From NCBI RefSeq assembly GCF_003054025.1, contig NZ_QBKG01000011.1:1-62835 (forward strand): DNA of 62,835 nucleotides. The letters are read 5' to 3'. The notes beneath the pieces are model-generated. The model worked only from the letters and a program-made list of their open reading frames with translations, had not been told where the DNA came from and ran no database searches. Position numbers and translations under genes: made by a program. Positions 44,971 to 53,813 of this stretch are shown in pieces. Numbering within the stretch: the first letter of the stretch is position 1; every line of letters starts with the position of its first letter. Source of the DNA: Capnocytophaga leadbetteri. GTDB taxonomy: Bacteria > Bacteroidota > Bacteroidia > Flavobacteriales > Flavobacteriaceae.

Positions 44971-44978
44971 CAAAAGTA
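44971..44978 (-). promoter_or_regulatory. -7 element of the M1 peptidase operon
   Basis: The minus strand reads TACTTTTG, followed by C, 35 bases before the start codon. Confidence 0.55.
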
Positions 44979-45006
44979 GTAAAAAAGTAAGAATAAAAAA
45001 AGAAAA

Positions 45007-45036
45007 TTTGCTACTCAATTTTTTTTATTATCTTTG
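45007..45036 (+). promoter_or_regulatory. Promoter of the lytic transglycosylase gene
   Basis: TTTG at 45007-45010, 18 bases, TATCTTTG at 45029-45036. Confidence 0.68.
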
Positions 45037-45057
45037 CAGCAATAAACAATAATAAAA

Positions 45058-46029
45058 ATGAAACCTTCAATACAACATCTATTAATAGGCGGTGGAGTTA
45101 TACTTACTTCTGGCTTTCTTGTCAATGCTATGTCTGTAAAAAAAGAAGAACGCAACATTTACGAACAAGTAGAAGCCGAGGTAGCTACTACTTCCCCCGA
45201 TAGTGAAGTGTCTCCTATGAGTGAAGAGACATTTAGCAGTTACAAAGTCTATGCCATTGATTTACCCGAGAATTTAGATTTTGCTGGTGAAAGAGTTCCC
45301 ATTGAAGACCCCGATGTTTACGAACGATTAGATAGAGAGTTCCTCGTCAATACTTATTGGCAGTCTAATGGATTGCTACTTCTAAAGCGAGCTAATAAGT
45401 ATTTTCCTATTATCGAACCTATCCTCAAACGCAATAATATTCCCGATGATTTTAAGTATTTAGCTATTATTGAGAGTGGACTAACCAATGCTGTTTCACC
45501 CTCTGGAGCTAGTGGCTTTTGGCAGTTTATGAAAGCAGCCGCTCAAGAGTACGGTTTAGAAGTAACTGACCAAGTAGATGAACGTTACCATATAGAAAAA
45601 GCAACCCAAGCTGCTTGCGACTATTTCAAAAAAGCAAAACGTAGCACTGGAAGTTGGACGATGGCAGCTGCAGCTTATAACGCTGGCATAGCTGGTATGA
45701 ACAAACAAACCTCTTTTCAGCAGACTAATAATTACTATGACTTATGGCTAAATACTGAAACTTCTCGCTATGTATTTCGTATTTTAGCAGTAAAAGAAAT
45801 TATGAAACACCCTAAAAAGTATGGTTTTATCTTTGAGAAGAAGCACCTATACAATGAATTACCTACTTACAATGTTATGGTAGACTCTACTATTGAAAAT
45901 CTAACTGATTTTGCAAAAACATATAATATTACTTACAAGGATTTGAAGATATATAACCCTTGGTTACGCGACAGAAAGCTTGACAACAAAGAAGGTAAAA
46001 CTTATTACATCAAAATCCTTAAAAAATAA
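45058..46029 (+). CDS. Membrane-anchored lytic transglycosylase (MltD/Slt-type)
   Basis: 323 residues. One N-terminal hydrophobic segment is followed by an SLT domain: YLAIIESGLTNAVSPSGASG with catalytic Glu139, then GFWQFM, VDERYHIEKATQAACDYFKK and AAAAYNAGIAGMN. A C-terminal region ending YIKILKK may be one LysM-like unit. It cleaves peptidoglycan glycan strands in the periplasm. Confidence 0.92.
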   Translation: MKPSIQHLLIGGGVILTSGFLVNAMSVKKEERNIYEQVEAEVATTSPDSEVSPMSEETFSSYKVYAIDLPENLDFAGERVPIEDPDVYERLDREFLVNTYWQSNGLLLLKRANKYFPIIEPILKRNNIPDDFKYLAIIESGLTNAVSPSGASGFWQFMKAAAQEYGLEVTDQVDERYHIEKATQAACDYFKKAKRSTGSWTMAAAAYNAGIAGMNKQTSFQQTNNYYDLWLNTETSRYVFRILAVKEIMKHPKKYGFIFEKKHLYNELPTYNVMVDSTIENLTDFAKTYNITYKDLKIYNPWLRDRKLDNKEGKTYYIKILKK

Positions 46030-46050
46030 AGCAAATAATCTTTTTTTATC

Positions 46051-46878
46051 TTACACTCTATCAAATTTTAAAACTTCGATAGAGTGTTTTTTTTCGTCTT
46101 TATATGCTGCAAACTGTTTCAATATCTCCAGATTACCATTGGTTACCCACTTATGAGTCCCTACATAATCCTGCTTTTCATTTAGCAAGTGATATTGAGC
46201 AAGTATATTGCGTGTCTGCCGTGCTACAGCATAACCTGAGTCAATCACTTTGATAGAAGCAGGAATAAATCGTTGTATCTGAGGCAGCAGATAAGGGTAG
46301 TGCGTACATCCTAACACAAGGTAGTCTATGTCTTCTGCTACCATTGGTTGTAAGTATTTTTGTAGCAGTGCTGTCATTTCAGCACTTTCCATCTGTCCTG
46401 CTTCTATAAGGTCTACTAATCCCTCTCCTACCTGTTCTATAATTTCTATTTTCTCTTCTTGTTTTAAGTGCTCACTTGTTTTAGCAAAAAGGTCACTTGT
46501 GAGGGTACGGCGAGTAGCCAATACTCCTATTTTTTTAGTAATACTCTGCAACCCTGCAGGCTTAATAGCTGGTTCGATACCGATAAAAGGTACCTGTTTA
46601 TATTTATCTCTAAGATAAGCTATCGCATTAGTAGTACCCGTATTACAAGCTACTACTATTATTTTTGCGTTATGATTGAGCAAAAATTGAGTATTAGCAT
46701 CACATAGAGCTATTATTTCCTCTTTAGTTTTCTCTCCATAAGGAGCATTTTTATTATCTGCCAAAAAAAGTGTATTTTCATTAGGCATCAAAGCATTAAT
46801 TTCTTTCCAGATAGTAGTACCACCTACACCCGAATCAAATAAACCTATAGGTGCCGTCAAAAGCTCAGCATTTTTCAT
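46051..46878 (-). CDS. murI: Glutamate racemase
   Basis: 275 residues. Makes D-glutamate for peptidoglycan. Both catalytic cysteines are seen in VVACNTGTTNAIAYL and LVLGCTHYPYLLP, with PIGLFDSGVGG at the start and ADNKNAPYGEKT. The ATG at 46878 is used because the upstream in-frame TTG lies inside a TAnnTTTG promoter. Although it follows the ompH genes on the same strand, a terminator and its own promoter separate it from them. Confidence 0.95.
   Translation of the reverse strand: MKNAELLTAPIGLFDSGVGGTTIWKEINALMPNENTLFLADNKNAPYGEKTKEEIIALCDANTQFLLNHNAKIIVVACNTGTTNAIAYLRDKYKQVPFIGIEPAIKPAGLQSITKKIGVLATRRTLTSDLFAKTSEHLKQEEKIEIIEQVGEGLVDLIEAGQMESAEMTALLQKYLQPMVAEDIDYLVLGCTHYPYLLPQIQRFIPASIKVIDSGYAVARQTRNILAQYHLLNEKQDYVGTHKWVTNGNLEILKQFAAYKDEKKHSIEVLKFDRV
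46053..46095 (+). terminator. Terminator of the lytic transglycosylase gene, inside the murI end
   Basis: ACACTCTATC and GATAGAGTGT pair around a 15-base loop, then eight T on the plus strand. The left arm is also the last codons of murI. Confidence 0.78.
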
Positions 46879-46902
46879 TGTTGAAAAGTATTTTTGGAAC
46901 TG

Positions 46903-46910
46903 CAAAAATA
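46903..46910 (-). promoter_or_regulatory. -7 promoter element of murI
   Basis: The minus strand reads TATTTTTG, followed by C, 24 bases before the ATG at 46878. It directly follows the terminator of the ompH operon. Confidence 0.55.
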
Positions 46911-46911
46911 A

Positions 46912-46941
46912 AAAAAAGTGTTCAAAGAATGAACACTTTTT
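46912..46941 (-). terminator. Terminator of the bamA-ompH operon
   Basis: AAAAAGTGTTC and GAACACTTTTT pair around 7 bases, with a T run on the minus strand, 22 bases after the last ompH stop. Confidence 0.8.
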
Positions 46942-46962
46942 CTAAAAAATTTATTCCTATTC

Positions 46963-47496
46963 TTAAAATCCTAAATCTTTCTTTACACTACTGTATAGGT
47001 CTTCTCCTGAAGCTACTATCACACTTGAACCTGCACTTGAGTCTAACACATATTGTACTCCTTTTGCTTTAGCCACTTTTTCAATAGAGCTTTTTACTTT
47101 TTTAAGCAAAGGCTCTACTAACTCTTGTTGCTTCTTTTGCAAGTTTTGGGCTGCTGTTTGCTGAGACTGACGAATGTTGTTTTCCATTGTCTGAATTTCT
47201 TCTGATTTTTTTAGAAATTCTGTCTCACGTGCTTTCAATTGTGCCTCTGTAAGTGCTGCTGCTTCTTTCTGATATTTATCAGCTCTAGCCTGTAGTTCTT
47301 TTATAGCTGCCTGAATATCGGCTGTATAGCCTTGCTCTAATTTCTTCAATTGAGCTTCTATTGATTTTCTTTCAGGCATTTCTTCCAAGAGTTTTTGCAC
47401 ATCAATATGAGCTATTTTTACTTGGGCAGTTAGCATAGTTGTAGCCCCAAAAAATAAGGCTATTGCTACCATCAGTGTTCTAATGTTTCTCATCAT
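46963..47496 (-). CDS. OmpH/Skp-family periplasmic chaperone
   Basis: 177 residues. A signal peptide (ending TTMLTAQ) is followed by KIAHIDVQKLLEEMPERKSI, a long coiled coil (KELQARADKYQKEAAAL to QKKQQELVEPLLKK) and AKGVQYVLDSSAGSSVIVAS. It would hold unfolded outer-membrane proteins for BamA. Second of two ompH-like genes; length is normal for Skp. Confidence 0.9.
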   Translation of the reverse strand: MMRNIRTLMVAIALFFGATTMLTAQVKIAHIDVQKLLEEMPERKSIEAQLKKLEQGYTADIQAAIKELQARADKYQKEAAALTEAQLKARETEFLKKSEEIQTMENNIRQSQQTAAQNLQKKQQELVEPLLKKVKSSIEKVAKAKGVQYVLDSSAGSSVIVASGEDLYSSVKKDLGF

Positions 47497-47526
47497 CGTT
47501 TTAATATATTAGTTATTAAGTTTTTA

Positions 47527-48510
47527 CTACTTTGTTGTAGGCGTTTGTGTCTTTGCCTCCATTTGTTTTTTCACTCTTTCAGCTTGTTCCTTTTCGCGTT
47601 GTGCTTTCTGTGCTTCACGCTCTTGTTGCAATTTTTGTTGGCGCTCTGCTAATTCCTTTTCACGTTGTGCTTTCAGAGCTTCGCGTTCTTGTTGTAACTT
47701 TTGTTGGCGTTCTGCCAATTCCTTTTCGCGTTGCGCTTTCTGTGCTTCACGCTCTTGTTGCAATTTTTGTTGGCGCTCTGCTTGCTCTTTTTCACGCTGC
47801 GCTTTTAGGTTCTCACGCTGCTGTTTCATCTCTTCTGTCTTGCGGAGGCGCTCTTGTTCATACTGCACACGGCGTTCCTCACGGGCTTTCTCTGCTTCCT
47901 TACGTTTTTTCACTCGTTCTTCTACGAACTCAAAATCATAACTTTCTTTTAGCAGTTCTGCCATATCCTTATTCCGATCATCTGCATTATCTTTTTTCTT
48001 CAGAGCACGTAGTACTACCTTGCTCAAGTTATGCTGCTCGTTCGAAAAAAGCATTGTAGCATCAGTTTTCTCAAATATAAAGTCATATTTGCGCATCTTG
48101 CCTATCTCTTGCACTATGTTAAAAACTTGGTCTTGTATAGGCTTTGCCAGCATAAACTTCTGCGATATGTATTCACCTTTTTCAGCATTAAACTTTTGTT
48201 CTTTATAAGCGTTTAGGTTATGCTTTAGCAAGGCTATCTCTTCTTCCTTATCTTTAATAAGTTCAGGCGTCAGCAGTGCTCGCTCAGCTTCCAATTGCTT
48301 TTCTTCTGCGTCTATTTTGGCCTGACGTTTTTCTATTTCTGCCTCCCACTGTGCTACCTGAAGCGCAAATTGCTCACTCGCTACTTTGTAATCTTCTAAG
48401 TGCGAAAGTATGTAATCCATATCCACATAGCCTATTCGTGAAGGCTTTTGCGAATATGCTAAACTCCCTGTTGCAAGTAGTAGCAAAATTAGTGTTCGTA
48501 ACTTTTTCAT
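47527..48510 (-). CDS. OmpH/Skp-family protein with repetitive coiled-coil tail
   Basis: 327 residues from the ATG at 48510, which begins a clear signal peptide (MKKLRTLILLLLATGSLAYS). The first ~170 residues are a Skp-like unit: RIGYVDMDYILSHLEDYK, a coiled coil, then RKYDFIFEKTDATMLF. After that comes a highly charged helix made of near-perfect 22-residue units of the type QREKELAERQQKLQQEREAQ. The tail is not part of standard Skp. It lies 20 bases beyond the bamA stop and 30 before the second ompH gene. Confidence 0.88.
   Translation of the reverse strand: MKKLRTLILLLLATGSLAYSQKPSRIGYVDMDYILSHLEDYKVASEQFALQVAQWEAEIEKRQAKIDAEEKQLEAERALLTPELIKDKEEEIALLKHNLNAYKEQKFNAEKGEYISQKFMLAKPIQDQVFNIVQEIGKMRKYDFIFEKTDATMLFSNEQHNLSKVVLRALKKKDNADDRNKDMAELLKESYDFEFVEERVKKRKEAEKAREERRVQYEQERLRKTEEMKQQRENLKAQREKEQAERQQKLQQEREAQKAQREKELAERQQKLQQEREALKAQREKELAERQQKLQQEREAQKAQREKEQAERVKKQMEAKTQTPTTK
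47557..47820 (-). repeat. 66-base tandem repeat inside the ompH-like gene
   Basis: Unit starts at 47623, 47689 and 47755 are exactly 66 bases apart, with a diverged partial unit at 47557. Each unit encodes 22 residues, so gain or loss of a unit keeps the frame. Confidence 0.85.
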
Positions 48511-48530
48511 AGAAAATATCGTGCCAAAAA

Positions 48531-51065
48531 TTAGAATTGCTGACCAAAAATAAAGTGTGTTTGCCAACCGCTGCGTGTATTAGCATTTGCTGGATTGTCA
48601 AAACCATAACCAAAATCAATACCCAACATACCAAACTGTGGCATAAAGAGTCTAAGTCCTAAACCTGCTGAACGTTTTATCTGGAAAGGATTAAAGTTGC
48701 CTAAGCCATTGTATACATTACCTCCTTCAGCAAATAGCAAACCGTAAATTGATGCCATAGGCTTAAGAGTAATAGGATAACGCAACTCTAAAGAGTATTT
48801 GTTGTATACTGTCTCTCCGTCATCTGACGAAAGAGCGTAGTTTTCATAACCTCGCATTTGTATATTCTCACGGCTATCCATATTGTAGTAGCCTAATCCA
48901 TCACCGCCCATAAAGAATCGTTCAAAAGGTACTACTCCACGTTTGCTGTTATAAGCTCCTAAGTAACCAAAGTCTGCCCCAAATTTTAATACAAATTTAC
49001 TATATAAATTGGTATACCAAGCTGATGAAAACTTCAGTTTATAAAATTCTAACCAGCGGAATCGCTTCTGATCTACTAATGACAGTTTATCCGAATCGTT
49101 ATCTGCTATTGCTTCTGCGCGTTCTTCTAATAATTTTCCATAATCTACTCCATTAAAGAGAGAATAAGGAGGTGTCAACTTAGCACTAATAGTGAAGCTA
49201 CTACCCGACATCGGATAAATGGGGTTAGGACCACTCGAATTTCTTGATAGAGAAATCGTGTAAGCAAATGAGTTAGAACGACCATCTTTAAATGTAAACA
49301 CACCAAAGTTGCTGTAATCTTGTAAGTCGTAATGCTGATAACTTAGGTTATGTGCAATTTGAAAATAATCATCAGGTACACGTAAGCGTTTCGCTAAACC
49401 TACACTCACACCTGTTATATATACACGTTTACTCTTATCTACATCATAGCTACGGTAATTATAGCCAAACTGCTCTGTTCTACTAAACGATACCGAAAAC
49501 TGTACAGGGCGTTCTCCTCCCATCCAAGGCTCAGAGAATGAAAACCCATAAGTGCGGTAGTATCTACTTACTTGCACACTAAGTGATAGAGCTTGTCCAT
49601 CACCCATAGGCACCGGAGTATATGCCTTAGGATTGAAAAGATTTTTTATCGAAAAGTTATTGAAAGAGAGTGCTACTGTTCCAATAAATGAACCTCCTCC
49701 ATAACCTCCCTGTAATTGCACTTGACTTGAACCTGTCTCTGTCAATTTGTACTCTACATCTACGGTACCTGCATTAGGGTCTGCATTCTTCAACTCAGGA
49801 TTCATATTCTGTGCATCAAACAGTTGCATTTGTCCTAACTCACGCAGTGTACGTATTATCGACTCTCTACTATATAGGTATCCAGGGCGTGTACGAAGCT
49901 CTCTATATATCACATAGTCATTAGTCTTCTCATTTCCTACTACCGAAATCTTATTGAAGTAAGCTGGTTTACCTTCTTGTATACGCACTTCAAAATTAAT
50001 CGTATCATTCACCACTGACGTTTCTACAGGATGCACTTGCGAAAAAAGATAACCACTGTTCTGATATAAGTTAGAAATATCTTCAGAATCTGGATTAGTA
50101 GAATCTTGTATACGTTTCTTTAACAATACACCATTATAGACATCTCCTTTCTTTATTCCTAATACTTGATTGAGTACTCGGTCGTTATATACTGAGTTAC
50201 CTAAGAAGCGTATATCTCCAAAATAGTAACGTTTTCCCTCCTCTAACGCTATCTTCAAGTCAATATTTCCGTTTTTATTTCTGATAAGCGTATCACTCAC
50301 TATACGCGCATCTCTATATCCTTTCTCTTTGTAAAAATCAATAAGTCCTACTAAGTCCTCATCGTAATCTTTCTTCACATATTTTGAGCGTTTCCAAAAA
50401 CGTCCAAAGCGTATTTGCTTAGTTTTTTTAAGCTTTTTGTGTAGTTTAGCCGCATCAAATTCTTTATTCCCCTCAAAAGTAATACGATCTATCTTTATCT
50501 TACTACCTTTATCTATGTGTATAAGCATATCTACCCCATTGGCATCAGTAGTATCTATTTTTGTATCAATAGTTACTTTAGTGTTGAAGTAGCCATCTTT
50601 TTTATACTTATTTGTAATATAGTTCTTAGTATTAGCTATAAGACTCTCATTTACCTTCACTCCTTTTTTTAGATCAGCATCTTTAAGCAATGTCTCAGCT
50701 TTTTTCTGATTAACCCCCGACACTTTCACATCTATAAGCGAAGGAGTCTCTTTGATAGCCAACTCTAAAAATACCTTATTCCCCTCTACTCGTTGTATGT
50801 AAATATTAATATCGCTAAACAACTTATAGCTCCACAATTTGTGAATGATAGCACTGAACTTTTCACTTGGTATCTCTATCTCATCGCCCACTCTCAATCC
50901 TGATGTGGTAAGAATAGTTTGCTCATTATAACGTTTGGCACCCGTTACTTCAATGCCTCCAATAGTATATTTTCTTCCTTGTCCTAATGATATTCTTTCT
51001 TCCTCTTGAGCATTCACCAAACTACAAACAGCTATGAATGCTAGTAATAAAATCTTTTTCAGCAT
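48531..51065 (-). CDS. bamA: Outer-membrane protein assembly factor BamA
   Basis: 844 residues from the ATG at 51065, which gives a signal peptide (MLKKILLLAFIAVCSLVNAQ). A longer frame overlaps uppS and lacks a usable signal. Five POTRA-like units (for example KYTIGGIEVTGAKRYNEQTI, KIKIDRITFEGNKEF, GKRYYFGDIRFLGNSVYND, PAYFNKISVVGNEKTNDYVI) precede a 16-strand barrel ending LGIDFGYGFDNP...FIFGQQF with terminal Phe. The lid motif region ERFFMGGDGLGYYNM is present in place of VRGF-type wording, with MRGYENY following. It inserts outer-membrane proteins; the Skp-like genes follow directly. Confidence 0.95.
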   Translation of the reverse strand: MLKKILLLAFIAVCSLVNAQEEERISLGQGRKYTIGGIEVTGAKRYNEQTILTTSGLRVGDEIEIPSEKFSAIIHKLWSYKLFSDINIYIQRVEGNKVFLELAIKETPSLIDVKVSGVNQKKAETLLKDADLKKGVKVNESLIANTKNYITNKYKKDGYFNTKVTIDTKIDTTDANGVDMLIHIDKGSKIKIDRITFEGNKEFDAAKLHKKLKKTKQIRFGRFWKRSKYVKKDYDEDLVGLIDFYKEKGYRDARIVSDTLIRNKNGNIDLKIALEEGKRYYFGDIRFLGNSVYNDRVLNQVLGIKKGDVYNGVLLKKRIQDSTNPDSEDISNLYQNSGYLFSQVHPVETSVVNDTINFEVRIQEGKPAYFNKISVVGNEKTNDYVIYRELRTRPGYLYSRESIIRTLRELGQMQLFDAQNMNPELKNADPNAGTVDVEYKLTETGSSQVQLQGGYGGGSFIGTVALSFNNFSIKNLFNPKAYTPVPMGDGQALSLSVQVSRYYRTYGFSFSEPWMGGERPVQFSVSFSRTEQFGYNYRSYDVDKSKRVYITGVSVGLAKRLRVPDDYFQIAHNLSYQHYDLQDYSNFGVFTFKDGRSNSFAYTISLSRNSSGPNPIYPMSGSSFTISAKLTPPYSLFNGVDYGKLLEERAEAIADNDSDKLSLVDQKRFRWLEFYKLKFSSAWYTNLYSKFVLKFGADFGYLGAYNSKRGVVPFERFFMGGDGLGYYNMDSRENIQMRGYENYALSSDDGETVYNKYSLELRYPITLKPMASIYGLLFAEGGNVYNGLGNFNPFQIKRSAGLGLRLFMPQFGMLGIDFGYGFDNPANANTRSGWQTHFIFGQQF

Positions 51066-51069
51066 AGTT

Positions 51070-51792
51070 TTACTTAAGTTGTTCGCTAATTTTTCCAAAT
51101 CGTCTCTCTCTATTTTGATAACTAATGAGGGCTTCTTCCAAATGTTTTTTGGTAAAATCAGGCCATAGTACATCAGTAAAATAAAGTTCAGCATATGCTA
51201 TCTGCCACAGTAGAAAGTTGCTAATTCTATACTCTCCGCTGGTGCGGATAAGTAAGTCTACATTAGGCAAATCATACGTATATAGATGTTGTTGTATAAT
51301 ATCTTCGTTTATAGCATCAACTTTTAGCTGTTGTTGCTCCACTTGCTGAGCTATGCGTTTTATTGTTGTCAGCAACTCCTCACGCGCTCCATAACTCAAA
51401 GCCAAGGTTAGAGTAGTACCCGTGTTGTGCTTCAGACGGTCTATCACTCCTACAAGTGTATTCTTTACTTTCTCAGGAAACCTTTCTAAGTTACCTATCA
51501 TATTCAGCCGCACATTGTTCTTATCTAACTCATCAGCTTCTTTTCTCAAGAATTTTACTAATAGTTCCATAAGAGCCTTCACTTCCAATGCGGGTCTATT
51601 CCAATTTTCTGTTGAAAAAGCATAGAGTGTCAAATAAGGAATGTGGTGCTCTACACAATATTCCAACACTTGGCGCACACTTTGCGCCCCTTTTTCGTGT
51701 CCTAATGCTCTGAGCAACCCTTGTTTCTTAGCCCAACGTCCATTGCCATCCATTATAATGGCTAAATGTTCAGGGTATTTTGTTATTTCCAT
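51070..51792 (-). CDS. uppS: Isoprenyl transferase (undecaprenyl diphosphate synthase)
   Basis: 240 residues. HLAIIMDGNGRWAKKQGLLR carries the catalytic Asp-Gly-Asn-Gly-Arg motif, with LTLYAFSTENWNRP, LALSYGAREEL, DLLIRTSGEYRISNFLLWQ and FTDVLWPDF also present. It makes the lipid carrier for peptidoglycan and other wall polymers. It lies 4 bases upstream of bamA. Confidence 0.97.
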   Translation of the reverse strand: MEITKYPEHLAIIMDGNGRWAKKQGLLRALGHEKGAQSVRQVLEYCVEHHIPYLTLYAFSTENWNRPALEVKALMELLVKFLRKEADELDKNNVRLNMIGNLERFPEKVKNTLVGVIDRLKHNTGTTLTLALSYGAREELLTTIKRIAQQVEQQQLKVDAINEDIIQQHLYTYDLPNVDLLIRTSGEYRISNFLLWQIAYAELYFTDVLWPDFTKKHLEEALISYQNRERRFGKISEQLK

Positions 51793-51802
51793 ATATTAAA
51801 CT

Positions 51803-52498
51803 CTATTTTCTACAATAGCAAGGCTCTTCTCCAAACGTATAAGTAAGAGTTAAACCTGTAAATGTATACCAATCATTGCTAGCTTTATTACCAAATGAAA
51901 AAGGTCGTTCTTTCGGTAAGCTACCATCTAAATTGTTAGTAAGTGTGTATCTAAAACCTACTTCACCTGCTAAAATAAGTCGCATGGTTATCTTTTTCTT
52001 TACCCCAAAAATCACAGGGAAAGTATAACTGAGCGTGCACTTAGTAGTATCAGTAGCCTCTACTGGCGGAGTAACAGCCTTCTCAAAATACAAATCGTCG
52101 TGCCAAAAAGCAGCCGCTCCTATGTAGAGATAGGGGGCCATTGGCTTATCTAACAAGTTTTTGATTCTAAAACGGAAGAAATTAAACTCCGCTCCTACAG
52201 AAAGTTCAGTCAAGTCGCTCTTAAACGAGAACTGACGGTTAATCTTACCTGGTATATCCGACTGTGCATCATCACCTTTCAATGATGATTTATTAACCTG
52301 CACCCTCAGAGCCATCCTCTGGTGAAAATTCCATTTAAAAAGACCGCCAAAGGCTACTTGGTTAGGATACACATAATAAGTACTCCCAACATCTGATATA
52401 GGGTTACTTCCGCCTAAAAATACCCCTACTTCATACCGCTGTGCTGATGCCAATTGCACCATCAATAGTATTCCGGTGATATATAATATTCTATACAT
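51803..52498 (-). CDS. DUF6089-family outer-membrane beta-barrel protein
   Basis: 231 residues. A signal peptide (ending QLASAQ) and RYEVGVFLGGSNPISDVGST begin a small barrel with alternating strands (ALRVQVNKSSLKGDD, ELSVGAEFNFFRFRI). The combination with uppS-bamA directly downstream is the usual flavobacterial order. Function unknown, probably in outer-membrane assembly. Confidence 0.85.
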   Translation of the reverse strand: MYRILYITGILLMVQLASAQRYEVGVFLGGSNPISDVGSTYYVYPNQVAFGGLFKWNFHQRMALRVQVNKSSLKGDDAQSDIPGKINRQFSFKSDLTELSVGAEFNFFRFRIKNLLDKPMAPYLYIGAAAFWHDDLYFEKAVTPPVEATDTTKCTLSYTFPVIFGVKKKITMRLILAGEVGFRYTLTNNLDGSLPKERPFSFGNKASNDWYTFTGLTLTYTFGEEPCYCRK

Positions 52499-52518
52499 AC
52501 GCTATTCTATGCAAGGCG

Positions 52519-52526
52519 CAAATATA
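52519..52526 (-). promoter_or_regulatory. -7 element of the DUF6089-uppS-bamA-ompH operon
   Basis: The minus strand reads TATATTTG, followed by C, 20 bases before the start codon. Confidence 0.6.
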
Positions 52527-52730
52527 GGAGTTTTAAATGAAATAACATTCATTTTTAGCTTTTTTTTAACCCTAAAAACTCATTTTTTTCATCATCAAAA
52601 CCATATAACACTGATTTTCAATAGTATACAAAAAGCACTTTTTACCTCTATCGCCCTACTCCTAATCATACTCTTTCATAAGCAATGATTATGCCAAATT
52701 TACCTATTTTCTAATTTGCAAATCTTCTAA

Positions 52731-52762
52731 TTTGTTAATTTGCTAATTATACACTATCTTTG
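52731..52762 (+). promoter_or_regulatory. Promoter of trxB
   Basis: TTTG at 52731-52734, 20 bases, TATCTTTG at 52755-52762. Confidence 0.72.
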
Positions 52763-52791
52763 CGCCATTAATTAAAAAAAGATAAACTAAT

Positions 52792-53733
52792 ATGGCAAAC
52801 ATTGAAAAAATAAAATGCCTCATCATAGGATCAGGCCCTGCTGGCTATACAGCCGCTATTTATGCCTCTCGCGCCAATCTTAACCCTGTGCTTTACCAAG
52901 GCGAACAACCTGGCGGACAACTTACTACTACTTTCGAAGTAGAAAACTTCCCTGGCTATCCTGAGGGAGTAATGGGTAGCGAAATGATGATGCAGTTAGA
53001 GCAACAGGCTAAACGCTTTGGGGCTGATATTCGCAACGGCTTGGTGACTAAGGTAGATTTTTCGGCTCGCCCACACAAAGTATGGGTAGACGACAAAGAA
53101 CTCCACGCCGATGCAGTAATCATTGCTACAGGGGCTTCTGCTAAATATTTAGGATTACCTTCTGAGCAACACTATCTACAAATAGGAGGAGGTGTGTCAG
53201 CTTGTGCCGTATGCGATGGCTTTTTCCACCGCAATCAAGAGGTAGCTATCGTAGGAGCAGGCGATTCTGCTTGCGAAGAAGCACTATATTTAGCCAATAT
53301 CTGTGCCAAAGTTACGATGCTCGTACGCCGCGATGAGTTCCGTGCCTCTCAAATTATGAAAGAGCGCGTATTGAAAAACAAAAAAATAAATGTACTCTTC
53401 AATACCGAAACAGAAGAAATTATCGGTGACGGACAAGTAGTTACTGCTATTAAGGTGCGCAATAATAAAACTAATGAAACAAATGAAATCCCTATTACAG
53501 GCTTCTTTGTAGCTATAGGTCACAAACCTAATACCGAGGTATTTAAACCTTATATTGACACTGATGAAGTAGGTTATATCAAAAATGTACCAGGCACTTC
53601 TCTTACCAATGTAGCGGGCATATTCGTAGCGGGCGATGCTGCCGATACCCGTTACCGCCAAGCTATTACAGCAGCAGGTTCAGGCTGTATGGCTGCCCTC
53701 GATGCCGAAAAATACCTAATGACCCTCGAATAA
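52792..53733 (+). CDS. trxB: Thioredoxin-disulfide reductase
   Basis: 313 residues. FAD domain with IIGSGPAGYTAAIYASRA and PGGQLTTTFEVENFPG, redox-active CAVC at 138-141, NADPH domain with VAIVGAGDSACEEALYLA, and the C-terminal GDAADTRYRQAITAAGSG. Reduces thioredoxin with NADPH in the cytosol. Confidence 0.97.
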   Translation: MANIEKIKCLIIGSGPAGYTAAIYASRANLNPVLYQGEQPGGQLTTTFEVENFPGYPEGVMGSEMMMQLEQQAKRFGADIRNGLVTKVDFSARPHKVWVDDKELHADAVIIATGASAKYLGLPSEQHYLQIGGGVSACAVCDGFFHRNQEVAIVGAGDSACEEALYLANICAKVTMLVRRDEFRASQIMKERVLKNKKINVLFNTETEEIIGDGQVVTAIKVRNNKTNETNEIPITGFFVAIGHKPNTEVFKPYIDTDEVGYIKNVPGTSLTNVAGIFVAGDAADTRYRQAITAAGSGCMAALDAEKYLMTLE

Positions 53734-53762
53734 CCTCATAAGGGCAAAAGGCAATTCACTAT

Positions 53763-53803
53763 AAAAAGCGCGATGTTTATCATTTAAAACATCGCGCTTT
53801 TTC
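53763..53803. terminator. Bidirectional terminator between trxB and the sulfatase gene
   Basis: AAAAAGCGCGATGTTT and AAACATCGCGCTTTTT pair over 16 bases around an 8-base loop. Confidence 0.92.
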
Positions 53804-53813
53804 ATTTGCTAAT

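Noticed and set aside
46879-46905. TTG start for murI
   Set aside because: The TTG is part of the TAnnTTTG promoter element.
47557-47820. 66-base repeats as a possible CRISPR
   Set aside because: No unique spacers; the units are contiguous and in frame within an OmpH-like gene.
47547-48059. 170-residue open frame on the plus strand
   Set aside because: Antisense shadow of the repetitive ompH-like gene, with low-complexity sequence and no signal or family resemblance.
51066-51194. Upstream start for bamA
   Set aside because: It overlaps uppS in another frame and places the signal peptide 43 residues inside.
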